A DNA stretch of 64,000 nucleotides. Origin: Microbacterium sp. KUDC0406 (GTDB lineage Bacteria > Actinomycetota > Actinomycetes > Actinomycetales > Microbacteriaceae). Positions within the stretch are counted from its first letter, which is position 1. Each line of letters starts with the position of its first letter. Shown in pieces: positions 56,662-64,000 of the stretch. Where the stretch lies: positions 62,001 to 126,000 of the forward strand of contig NZ_CP091138.1 of NCBI RefSeq assembly GCF_021582875.1, given 5' to 3'. The translations under genes and the position numbers were made by a program. A model generated the notes under the pieces. The model did not search any database and was not told the origin of the DNA. It saw nothing but the letters and a program-made list of their open reading frames with translations.

Positions 56662-58776
56662 GTGGCACAAGACGTGCTCACCGACCTAAGCAAGGTCCGC
56701 AACATCGGCATCATGGCGCACATCGATGCCGGCAAGACCACGACGACCGAGCGCATCCTGTTCTACACGGGCGTCAACCACAAGCTGGGCGAGACCCACG
56801 ACGGCGCGTCGACGACTGACTGGATGGAGCAGGAGAAGGAGCGCGGCATCACGATCACGTCCGCCGCCGTGACCTGCTTCTGGAACAAGAACCAGATCAA
56901 CATCATCGACACCCCCGGTCACGTGGACTTCACCGTCGAGGTGGAGCGCTCGCTCCGCGTCCTCGACGGCGCCGTCGCCGTCTTCGACGGCAAGGAGGGC
57001 GTCGAGCCCCAGTCCGAGACCGTGTGGCGTCAGGCCGACAAGTACGGCGTGCCCCGCATCTGCTTCGTCAACAAGATGGACAAGCTCGGCGCGGACTTCT
57101 ACTACACCGTCGACACGATCATCAGCCGTCTGGGCGCGAAGCCGCTCGTGCTGCAGCTCCCGATCGGCGCCGAGAACGACTTCGTCGGCGTCGTCGACCT
57201 CATCGAGATGCGCGCGCTGGTCTGGCCGGGCGACGCCAAGGGTGACGTGACCATGGGCGCCTCGTACGAGGTGCAGGAGATCCCCGCCGACCTCCAGGCC
57301 AAGGCCGAGGAGTACCGTCAGCAGCTGCTGGAGACCGTCGCCGAGACCGACGAGGAGCTTCTGGAGAAGTTCTTCGGCGGCGAGGAGCTCACGGTCGCCG
57401 AGATCAAGGGCGCGATCCGCAAGCTCGTCATCGACGACGCGATCTACCCCGTGCTCTGCGGCTCGGCGTTCAAGAACCGCGGCGTGCAGCCGATGCTGGA
57501 CGCGGTCATCGACTTCCTGCCGTCCCCGCTGGACGTGCCCGCCATCGAGGCGCACGACCCCAAGGACGAAGAGAAGATCATCGAGCGTCACCCCGACGCG
57601 AAGGACCCCTTCGCCGCGCTGGCCTTCAAGGTCGCCGTGCACCCGTTCTTCGGCCGTCTGACCTACGTGCGCGTCTACTCGGGCGAGCTCGAGTCGGGCT
57701 CGCAGGTCATCAACTCGACCAAGGGCAAGAAGGAGCGCATCGGGAAGATCTTCCAGATGCACGCCAACAAGGAGAACCCGGTCGACAAGCTGACCGCCGG
57801 CAACATCTACGCCGTCATCGGCCTGAAGGACACCACCACCGGTGACACCCTCGCCGACATCGCGCAGCCGGTCGTCCTCGAGTCGATGACGTTCCCGGAG
57901 CCGGTGATCGAGGTCGCCATCGAGCCGAAGACCAAGGCCGACCAGGAGAAGCTGGGTCTCGCGATCCAGAAGCTCGCCGAAGAGGACCCGACCTTCCGCA
58001 CCGAGCTCAACCCCGAGACCGGTCAGACGACCATCAAGGGCATGGGCGAGCTGCACCTCGACATCCTCGTGGACCGCATGAAGCGCGAGTTCAAGGTCGA
58101 GGCGAACGTCGGCAAGCCGCAGGTGGCCTACCGCGAGACGATCAAGAAGGCCGTCGAGAAGCACGACTACACGCACAAGAAGCAGACCGGTGGTTCCGGC
58201 CAGTTCGCGAAGATCCAATTCAACATCGAGCCGCTCGAGCTGACGGCCGACAAGACCTACGAGTTCGTGAACTCCGTGACCGGTGGTCGCATCCCGCGCG
58301 AGTACATCGGCTCGATCGATGCCGGTTTCCAGGACGCGATGAACGTCGGCGTGCTCGCCGGCTACCCGATGGTGGGCGTCAAGGCGACCATCGTCGACGG
58401 TGCGGCGCACGACGTCGACTCCTCGGAGATGGCGTTCAAGATCGCGGGCTCCATGGGCTTCAAGGAGGCCGCTCGTCGGGCGAACCCGGTGCTCCTCGAG
58501 CCGCTCATGGCGGTCGAGGTGCGTACGCCGGAGGAGTACATGGGCGACGTCATCGGCGACCTGAACTCGCGTCGCGGCCAGATCCAGTCGATGGAGGACG
58601 CCCAGGGCGTCAAGGTCGTGCGTGCGTCGGTTCCCCTGTCGGAGATGTTCGGCTACATCGGCGACCTGCGCTCGAAGACCTCGGGCCGTGCGGTCTACTC
58701 GATGGAGTTCGACAGCTACGCTGAGGTTCCGCGCGCCGTCGCGGATGAGATCATCCAGAAGACCAAGGGCGAGTAA
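56662..58776 (+). CDS. fusA: elongation factor G
   Basis: The 704-residue translocase is complete, with G1 [16 protein letters not shown]3 DTPGHVDF, G4 NKMD and the C-terminal domains ([29 protein letters not shown]). GTG start at 56662. It moves tRNAs and mRNA through the ribosome. Confidence 0.98.
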   Translation: MAQDVLTDLSKVRNIGIMAHIDAGKTTTTERILFYTGVNHKLGETHDGASTTDWMEQEKERGITITSAAVTCFWNKNQINIIDTPGHVDFTVEVERSLRVLDGAVAVFDGKEGVEPQSETVWRQADKYGVPRICFVNKMDKLGADFYYTVDTIISRLGAKPLVLQLPIGAENDFVGVVDLIEMRALVWPGDAKGDVTMGASYEVQEIPADLQAKAEEYRQQLLETVAETDEELLEKFFGGEELTVAEIKGAIRKLVIDDAIYPVLCGSAFKNRGVQPMLDAVIDFLPSPLDVPAIEAHDPKDEEKIIERHPDAKDPFAALAFKVAVHPFFGRLTYVRVYSGELESGSQVINSTKGKKERIGKIFQMHANKENPVDKLTAGNIYAVIGLKDTTTGDTLADIAQPVVLESMTFPEPVIEVAIEPKTKADQEKLGLAIQKLAEEDPTFRTELNPETGQTTIKGMGELHLDILVDRMKREFKVEANVGKPQVAYRETIKKAVEKHDYTHKKQTGGSGQFAKIQFNIEPLELTADKTYEFVNSVTGGRIPREYIGSIDAGFQDAMNVGVLAGYPMVGVKATIVDGAAHDVDSSEMAFKIAGSMGFKEAARRANPVLLEPLMAVEVRTPEEYMGDVIGDLNSRRGQIQSMEDAQGVKVVRASVPLSEMFGYIGDLRSKTSGRAVYSMEFDSYAEVPRAVADEIIQKTKGE

Positions 58777-58790
58777 GCCCTTGTCCGGAT

Positions 58791-58838
58791 CCTTCGACAG
58801 GCTCAGGAACCCAGTCGGGTCCCTGAGCCTGTCGAAGG
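58791..58838 (+). repeat. family B hairpin between fusA and tuf
   Basis: CCTTCGACAGGCTCAGG (58791-58807) and CCTGAGCCTGTCGAAGG (58822-58838) form a perfect 17-bp stem with a 14-nt loop. It is the second such hairpin in this operon. The remaining 58839-58958 holds the tuf leader; no separate promoter could be fixed with confidence. Confidence 0.85.
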
Positions 58839-58958
58839 GCCGGACTCCCCACAACTTCACACTCCCTCTCTACTGAAACTGAGAAACCGAAATCCGTAGG
58901 GAGCCGGTCACAATCCAGTGCCCGGCGATCTCTACACGAACGTCCTGAGGAGGACCAA

Positions 58959-60152
58959 GTGGCCAAGGCCAAGTTCGAGCGGACCAAGCCGCACGTCAAC
59001 ATCGGAACGATCGGTCACGTCGACCACGGCAAGACCACGCTCACCGCTGCGATCTCGAAGGTGCTCGCCGACAAGTACCCGTCCGACGTCAACGTCGTTC
59101 GTGACTTCTCGACCATCGACTCCGCTCCGGAGGAGCGTCAGCGCGGTATCACGATCAACATCTCGCACGTCGAGTACGAGACGCCGAAGCGTCACTACGC
59201 TCACGTCGACGCGCCGGGTCACGCCGACTACATCAAGAACATGATCACCGGTGCCGCTCAGATGGACGGCGCGATCCTCGTGGTCGCCGCCACCGACGGC
59301 ATGATGGCGCAGACCAAGGAGCACATCCTGCTCGCCAAGCAGGTCGGCGTCCCCTACCTGCTGGTCGCGCTGAACAAGTCCGACATGGTCGACGACGAGG
59401 AGATCCTCGAGCTCGTCGAGATGGAGGTCCGCGAGGAGCTCTCCAAGAACGACTTCGACGGTGACAACGCTCCTGTCGTCCGCGTCTCGGGCCTGAAGGC
59501 TCTCGAGGGCGACGAGAAGTGGGTCGAGTCGATCGTCGAGCTGATGAACGCCGTCGACGAGCACGTTCCGGACCCGGTGCGTGACCGCGACAAGCCGTTC
59601 CTGATGCCGATCGAGGACGTCTTCACGATCACCGGTCGTGGCACCGTCGTCACCGGTCGCGCCGAGCGCGGCACCCTGGCGATCAACTCCGAGGTCGAGA
59701 TCGTGGGCCTGCGCCCGACGCAGAAGACCACGGTCACCGGTATCGAGATGTTCCACAAGCAGCTCGACGAGGCCTGGGCCGGCGAGAACTGCGGTCTTCT
59801 CCTCCGCGGCACCAAGCGCGAGGACGTCGAGCGCGGCCAGGTCGTCGTGAAGCCGGGCTCGATCACCCCGCACACGGAGTTCGAGGGCACCGCGTACATC
59901 CTCAACAAGAACGAGGGTGGCCGCCACAACCCCTTCTACACGAACTACCGCCCGCAGTTCTACTTCCGCACCACCGACGTCACCGGCGTCATCACGCTGC
60001 CCGAGGGCACCGAGATGGTCATGCCCGGTGACACCACCGACATGTCGGTCGAGCTGATCCAGCCGATCGCCATGGAGGAGGGCCTCGGCTTCGCGATCCG
60101 TGAGGGTGGCCGCACCGTCGGCGCCGGCACGGTCACGAAGGTCGTGAAGTAA
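58959..60152 (+). CDS. tuf: elongation factor Tu
   Basis: The 397-residue protein is complete: G1 [11 protein letters not shown]3 DAPGHADY, G4 NKSD and the C-terminal [14 protein letters not shown]. It brings aminoacyl-tRNA to the ribosome. GAGGAGGA precedes the GTG at 58959. A terminator hairpin follows. Confidence 0.98.
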   Translation: MAKAKFERTKPHVNIGTIGHVDHGKTTLTAAISKVLADKYPSDVNVVRDFSTIDSAPEERQRGITINISHVEYETPKRHYAHVDAPGHADYIKNMITGAAQMDGAILVVAATDGMMAQTKEHILLAKQVGVPYLLVALNKSDMVDDEEILELVEMEVREELSKNDFDGDNAPVVRVSGLKALEGDEKWVESIVELMNAVDEHVPDPVRDRDKPFLMPIEDVFTITGRGTVVTGRAERGTLAINSEVEIVGLRPTQKTTVTGIEMFHKQLDEAWAGENCGLLLRGTKREDVERGQVVVKPGSITPHTEFEGTAYILNKNEGGRHNPFYTNYRPQFYFRTTDVTGVITLPEGTEMVMPGDTTDMSVELIQPIAMEEGLGFAIREGGRTVGAGTVTKVVK

Positions 60153-60173
60153 GCCATCTCACTCTGAGATCGG

Positions 60174-60204
60174 AGGGGTCGGACCTGAGGGTCCGGCCCC
60201 TCTG
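60174..60204 (+). terminator. terminator after tuf
   Basis: AGGGGTCGGACC-TGAG-GGTCCGGCCCCT forms a stem of about 12 bp with one bulge-like mismatch, 21 nt after the tuf stop codon, followed by TCTGTCGT. GC-rich hairpin with a weak T-tract, as usual in actinobacteria. Confidence 0.75.
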
Positions 60205-60279
60205 TCGTACCCGGACGTCTTCGTGCAGAATGGTGTCGCCGGCGACCGGCCGGCATCCGACGAGGGGGAAGGAACCCGC

Positions 60280-60504
60280 ATGGGCATCGAGGACACGTTC
60301 AACGACGCGGTGAACAAGGGCAAGGAGTTCTTCGACCAGAACAAGGAGAAGATCGAAGAGGCCCTGAAGAGCGAGCAGGCCGAGGACATCAGCGACAAGG
60401 TGCTGGACGGCGCTGCCGACCTCGCGAAGAAGGTCGCCCCCGGCTCCGCCGAGCAGATCGACGGAGTCCGCGACAACGTCGACAAAGCGGTCGGCAACGA
60501 GTGA
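60280..60504 (+). CDS. small antitoxin-like protein (MT0933/Rv0909 type)
   Basis: The 74-residue acidic helical protein (FNDAVNKGKEFFDQNKEKIEEALKSEQAEDISDKVLDGAADL) resembles the MT0933-like antitoxin family. No toxin gene is next to it, so an antitoxin role is not supported here. GGGGGAAGGA precedes the ATG. Confidence 0.72.
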   Translation: MGIEDTFNDAVNKGKEFFDQNKEKIEEALKSEQAEDISDKVLDGAADLAKKVAPGSAEQIDGVRDNVDKAVGNE

Positions 60505-60525
60505 CGAGTACCCCGCTCACCTGAC

Positions 60526-60564
60526 GAAGAACCCCCGCCATCCTCGGATCGGCGGGGGTTCTTC
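60526..60564 (+). terminator. rho-independent-type terminator
   Basis: GAAGAACCCCCGCC (60526-60539) pairs with GGCGGGGGTTCTTC (60551-60564), a 14-bp perfect stem. It lies 22 nt after the stop codon of the antitoxin-like gene. Confidence 0.85.
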
Positions 60565-60633
60565 GCTGTCTCCGGCGCGGCCTCGCAGCGCCCCGAGCGC
60601 AGCGCCCGCTCAGGATTCGCTCAGCGCGTGACG

Positions 60634-60698
60634 CTTGTCCCCCATATGGGGGACAAGATCGGCTCAGCATCGGCTGTTGTCCCCCAAATGGGGGACAA
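60634..60698 (+). promoter_or_regulatory. paired palindromic operators upstream of the secreted-protein operon
   Basis: TTGTCCCCCA-TA-TGGGGGACAA (60635-60656, extended by one C/G pair) and TTGTCCCCCA-AA-TGGGGGACAA (60677-60698) have identical 10-bp arms. Their centres are 42 bp apart, four helical turns, so two dimers would bind on one face of the DNA. The next gene starts 127 bp downstream. No other feature explains them; the binding protein is unknown. Confidence 0.75.
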
Positions 60699-60825
60699 GC
60701 GCAGGTGACAATGGATGCATCTTCACCGGAGTCCTCCGCAGGCGACTCGCTCCTGATCCGACGGGTGCGACTCCACGAACAGGCCGGCGCCGTCGTGCGC
60801 CGGCCGACACCTGGGAGGGTGCATC

Positions 60826-61422
60826 ATGAACAAGACCACCAAGGGGACCATCGCCGCGGGCGCCGCTGTACTGCTGCTGCTCGGCACCGGAGGGACGCTC
60901 GCCTACTGGAACGGCTCCGCCGACCTCGGCGGACAGACCATCTCCGCCGGCCAGCTGACGGTCGTGCAGGACGGAACGCCGACCTGGACGATCCAGCACG
61001 TCGACGGCACCGCCTCCGATGTCACGAGCATCACCGGACTCCGGATCGTCCCCGGCGACAAGCTCGTCTACCAGGGCGAGTACGACATCACCGGCCAGGG
61101 CCAGAACCTCGCCTTCACCGTCGGCCTCACCGACAGCGCGATCGCACCTTCGGACTCGTCCAAGGACACCGACAAGGCGCTCGCGAACCTGCTGGCGGAC
61201 TCCGCCGAGTTCTCCGTCGACGCCGAGCCGGCGGTCGATGCGGGTACGCCCGTGACCGTGGCGAAGACCGGCGCGAACGGGATCGTGAACCACACCGCGA
61301 CGATCACCGCCACGATCAACTGGCCGTTCGGCGACACGACGACGGGCGACAACGCCGCCCAGCTCGGCTCGGTCGACCTCTCGAAGTTCACCCTCGCCGT
61401 CACGCAGGTGGACGCGAACTGA
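60826..61422 (+). CDS. alternate-type signal peptide secreted protein (TasA/camelysin-like)
   Basis: The 198-residue protein starts MNKTTKGTIAAGAAVLLLLG and continues GTLAYWNGSADLGGQTISAGQ, the SipW-type signal seen in TasA-like surface proteins, followed by a beta-rich domain (LRIVPGDKLVYQGEYDITGQG). In bacilli such proteins form biofilm fibres after cleavage by SipW; here that is inference. First gene of a four-gene operon; GGGAGG lies 9 nt before the ATG. Confidence 0.82.
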   Translation: MNKTTKGTIAAGAAVLLLLGTGGTLAYWNGSADLGGQTISAGQLTVVQDGTPTWTIQHVDGTASDVTSITGLRIVPGDKLVYQGEYDITGQGQNLAFTVGLTDSAIAPSDSSKDTDKALANLLADSAEFSVDAEPAVDAGTPVTVAKTGANGIVNHTATITATINWPFGDTTTGDNAAQLGSVDLSKFTLAVTQVDAN

Positions 61423-61498
61423 TGACCGGTGCGGCGTCGCGGGCCGGATGGCTCCGCGACGCCGCACACCACAGACCTCGAGAGGGAAGGAGCCGGAG

Positions 61499-62086
61499 AT
61501 GAAGATCACGGCACGATCGGCCGCACCACGGACCCGCCGTACGGCGCCCACGGCCCGGTGGCGCACCCTGCTCCTCGCAATCTTCTCGAGCACGGCGGCG
61601 GTGGCCATCGGCGCCTCCGGCGCCGGAGTCACCTACGCCTACCTGAACGCCTCGGCGCCGATGAACGGCGCGACGGTGAGGGCCGGCGCCCTCGCCATCC
61701 AGATCAACGGCTCCGCCTCGGCCGACCTCGGCGCGAAGAAGGTGAGCCCCGCCGCACCCGCGGCGTGGGCGTTCACCGTCGCGAACACCGGGGATGCGCC
61801 GACCGCGCTCTCCGCGAAGATCACGGCTCCGACGGGCCCGGCCTATGCCGGCTCGGCCAGGGCCGTACTCGCTCCCGTCGCCGACTCCGCATCCTGCAAG
61901 ACCACCGTGACAGGGCCGCAGGCCGCGCTGAACGGATACACCCTGCCGACCATGGGCGCACTCGCGCCCGGCCAGACCCGGTCGTACTGCCTCGTCGTCA
62001 GCCTGCCCGCCGGCACTTCGGCCAACGGCAGCGGCTCGTCGCTGGACTTCGTCGTCACCGTCGACGCCGCGCAGAGCGGCTCCTGA
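61499..62086 (+). CDS. secreted protein with SipW-type signal, second of the operon
   Basis: The 195-residue product has a basic N-terminus (ARSAAPRTRRTAPTARWR), a hydrophobic core (LLLAIFSSTAAVAIGASGAG) and TYAYLNASAPMNGATVRAGALAIQ, parallel in layout to the preceding protein. Two cysteines (SCKTT, SYCLV) may form a disulfide after export. GGAGCCGGAG precedes the ATG. Confidence 0.75.
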   Translation: MKITARSAAPRTRRTAPTARWRTLLLAIFSSTAAVAIGASGAGVTYAYLNASAPMNGATVRAGALAIQINGSASADLGAKKVSPAAPAAWAFTVANTGDAPTALSAKITAPTGPAYAGSARAVLAPVADSASCKTTVTGPQAALNGYTLPTMGALAPGQTRSYCLVVSLPAGTSANGSGSSLDFVVTVDAAQSGS

Positions 62087-62091
62087 ACACC

Positions 62092-63426
62092 ATGCGCATC
62101 ATGACCTCTTCACCTCGCCGTCACCTGCTGCCCCTGGCCGCCGGGCTGACCGCCTTCCTGGTGCTCGTGAGCGGGGGTGCCGCCTGGTCATCCTGGTCGG
62201 CCCAGTCCCGCGGACCCGGCACCGTGACCACCGACGCCGTCGCGGTCTCGCACGCCGGGTTCGCTTCGCCGGCGACCACCACCTACCTGCCGAGCAGCCT
62301 CTCCAGCACCCGCTCGTTCACGGTCACGAACAACAGCGCCGTGCAGGGGACGGCGACCGTGTCGATCACCTCGTCCGGCACCGCGGCATCCGGCCTTCCG
62401 ATCTCGGTGTGGACGGTCTCGTCGGCCGACAAGTGCACGAGCAGCACGTCTGTGCCGGCATCCGGTGTGACGAAGGGCACCTGGGCGTCCGCGACGCTCA
62501 CGCCCACCCTCGCCGCCGGGGCGATCATCACCTACTGCGTGCGCACCAGCATCCCGGACTGGAAGGCGATCACCGACCCCGTGGGCGGGAACACCGTCAA
62601 CCCCGCGCTCACGGTCAGCCTGAACGCCCAGGGCTGGGTCGCGACGGCACCGACCGCGACGCACGCGCAGACCACCGCGGGCATGTACCCGCTGGTGACC
62701 GGGAACTTCTTCGACCCGAAGCTGGCGTCCACGTGGCACACCATCCGCCGTGCGGGCGACGCCGGGCTCTGCCTCGACGTCGCCGCCTCCGGTGGCGCGG
62801 GCACCCGGGTCATCACCTGGACCTGCCACGACCAGTCGAACCAGCGCTGGCAGTTCCTGCCGGTCAACGGCACGAATCAGACCCTGGTGACCGTCCGCCC
62901 GCGGCACGCACCCACGACCCGGCTCACCTACACCAGCTCCGGCGTGCAGCAGATCGCCGCCGGCGCGACCGGCGCCGCGGCACAGCAGTGGTACGTGCAG
63001 AAGGCGGGAGCCGGATTCTTCCAGCTCGTCTCCGCGGCCACGGGCAAGTGCCTGGGGATGAGCGCCGCCGGCGACGCCGACATGAGCGTGGTGGAGTGCA
63101 ACGACGTCCGCGCCCGGCTGGCGTTCCAGCGCGAAGCGCTGACGATGTCGATGTCGAGCTCCGGCACCGCCGTGATGCTGGACTTCCACTCCATCTCCAG
63201 CTCGGGCACGCTCGTGCTGCAGCGTCTGCGCAACGGCTCGTGGGAGAACGTCACCTCCATCGTCCAGGGAGCCGGCGGCGTCTCGTTCGACATGTACAAC
63301 GTCCTCACGAACGACGCCGACACCTCCCTGCGGATCGTCTTCCAGAACACCACCGACACGGCGTACTCCACGTTCGTCCTGCACCGCAGCACCAACACCG
63401 TCACCGTCGTCTCCGGGATCGGCTGA
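62092..63426 (+). CDS. secreted protein with ricin-type beta-trefoil lectin domain
   Basis: The 444-residue protein has an N-terminal signal/anchor (LLPLAAGLTAFLVLVSGGAAW) with SSWSAQSRGPGTVTTDAVAV as in the SipW group, a beta-rich part, and a C-terminal trefoil with QxW repeats (SNQRWQFLPV, AAQQWYVQKAG) and CLDVAAS/CLGMSAA motifs that bind sugars. It would hold the surface structure to a glycan. It starts 5 nt after the preceding gene. Confidence 0.8.
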   Translation: MRIMTSSPRRHLLPLAAGLTAFLVLVSGGAAWSSWSAQSRGPGTVTTDAVAVSHAGFASPATTTYLPSSLSSTRSFTVTNNSAVQGTATVSITSSGTAASGLPISVWTVSSADKCTSSTSVPASGVTKGTWASATLTPTLAAGAIITYCVRTSIPDWKAITDPVGGNTVNPALTVSLNAQGWVATAPTATHAQTTAGMYPLVTGNFFDPKLASTWHTIRRAGDAGLCLDVAASGGAGTRVITWTCHDQSNQRWQFLPVNGTNQTLVTVRPRHAPTTRLTYTSSGVQQIAAGATGAAAQQWYVQKAGAGFFQLVSAATGKCLGMSAAGDADMSVVECNDVRARLAFQREALTMSMSSSGTAVMLDFHSISSSGTLVLQRLRNGSWENVTSIVQGAGGVSFDMYNVLTNDADTSLRIVFQNTTDTAYSTFVLHRSTNTVTVVSGIG

Positions 63427-63429
63427 ACC

Positions 63430-64000
63430 GTGGCCACGCGTTCCCCCTCGTACCGGACGGCGGCGGCCGTGCTCGCCCTCGTGGCGGCACTGTCGACCAC
63501 TGCGCCGGCGTCTGCCGCCGAAGCCGACCTGCTGGTGTCCCGCGACGGCGTGCACTACGGCACCGCCGAGGTGCTGCCGATCATCCCCGATGACCTGCGT
63601 CTGGTGCCCGGTGACACCGAGACCGTCGCGTTCTGGGTCAGGAACGCGTCCGGCACCGCCGGGCTGCTGCGCCTCGATCTGCTCGACCCGGTCAGCGCGG
63701 ATCCCGACTTCGCCACCCGGCTGGAGCTGTCCGCCACACCGCAGGGCGCCCCGAGCGCTCCGGTCAGCCTGGCAGCCGGCATCGCCCAGGGGGCCTGCAC
63801 CGTGCTCAGCGGCACCAGGGTGCTGGCCCCGGGCGAGACCGTGCGCATCGACGTGACCGCCACCCTCGGAGCCGGTCTCACTGGCGGTCAGGGCGCACGC
63901 GGCACGGCCGACTTCCGGATGCGGGCGGTGCTCGCCGATGCCGGCGCGGCGGCCGTGCAGCAGCCCGGCAGCGCCTGTGCGGCGCCACCGGCATCCGGCT
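63430..64000 (+). CDS. secreted protein, fourth of the operon (partial at window end)
   Basis: The frame starts at GTG 63430, 3 nt after the lectin gene, and is open to the window end (190 residues visible). It has a classical signal peptide (AAAVLALVAALSTTAPASAAEA) and a beta-rich region (ADLLVSRDGVHYGTAEVLPII ... VPGDTETVAFWVRNASGTAG). Such proteins accompany TasA-like proteins in actinobacteria. The signal peptidase of the group is not in the window and may lie just beyond. Confidence 0.72.
   Translation, partial: MATRSPSYRTAAAVLALVAALSTTAPASAAEADLLVSRDGVHYGTAEVLPIIPDDLRLVPGDTETVAFWVRNASGTAGLLRLDLLDPVSADPDFATRLELSATPQGAPSAPVSLAAGIAQGACTVLSGTRVLAPGETVRIDVTATLGAGLTGGQGARGTADFRMRAVLADAGAAAVQQPGSACAAPPASG

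Noticed and set aside
60280..60504. Toxin-antitoxin module
   Set aside because: Only an antitoxin-like small protein is present; no toxin frame lies beside it.

Overview
The window looks like a chromosomal segment of a high-GC actinobacterium of the family Microbacteriaceae, most likely Microbacterium. Support for this: GC-rich third codon positions, gene neighbourhoods such as menD/ppk2/menF/menG/polyprenyl synthase/fprA and rpsL-rpsG-fusA-tuf, DUF families common in that group, and a very strong habit of leaderless translation (a TANNNT -10 box 6-7 nt before an ATG or GTG). No rRNA, tRNA, CRISPR array, prophage, transposase or integrase was seen.

Layout. 0-6.5 kb: end of an antiporter-like membrane protein, a hypothetical protein, a glutamine amidotransferase-like protein, a Clp/Hsp100 ATPase with a probable HspR (HAIR) operator, a LysR-type effector domain without its HTH, an ArsR-type regulator with a cysteine cluster and a hexapeptide-repeat protein. 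6.6-14.5 kb (minus strand): nei2-like DNA glycosylase, EI24-domain protein, tyrS with a tyrosine-codon leader peptide and alternative RNA hairpins, and the giant helicase lhr. 14.5-27.4 kb: small housekeeping and accessory genes (nucleotidyltransferase, DUF6157, PspC, ABC-F ATPase, NUDIX, M3 peptidase, threonine aldolase, MFS, SDR, DUF6421, Lrp). 27.4-40.7 kb: a menaquinone region (menA, menD, menF, menG, polyprenyl diphosphate synthase) mixed with yggS, ppk2, fprA and several small or regulatory genes. 40.7-55.5 kb: hydrolase, yajQ, a maltose-type ABC transporter (binding protein plus two permeases) under a LacI-family operator, a PadR/HAAS pair, membrane proteins, a DUF2975/XRE pair and a 1348-residue membrane protein. 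55.5-60.2 kb: str operon rpsL-rpsG-fusA-tuf. 60.2-64 kb: a small antitoxin-like protein, then an operon of four secreted proteins of the alternate (SipW/TasA-like) signal-peptide type preceded by two identical-core palindromes.

Three window-wide patterns stand out. First, dispersed palindromic repeat families (called here A, B, C and D) sit between genes and also inside or at the ends of genes: they add in-frame segments to lhr and menD and supply stop codons or C-terminal tails to several proteins. Second, about 26 genes show the leaderless TANNNT-N6/7-start pattern. Third, eight recognisable genes between 8.1 and 37.7 kb carry single-base frameshifts, almost all apparent one-base losses in short homopolymers. 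These look more like consensus errors of the assembly than true decay, because conserved or important genes (tyrS, menF, menG, the M3 peptidase) are affected and their frames resume cleanly.

How genes work together: menA, menD, menF, menG and the polyprenyl synthase make menaquinone; fprA moves electrons between NADPH and ferredoxin; the mal-type transporter imports an oligosaccharide; the str operon serves translation; tyrS appears to be controlled by its own leader peptide.
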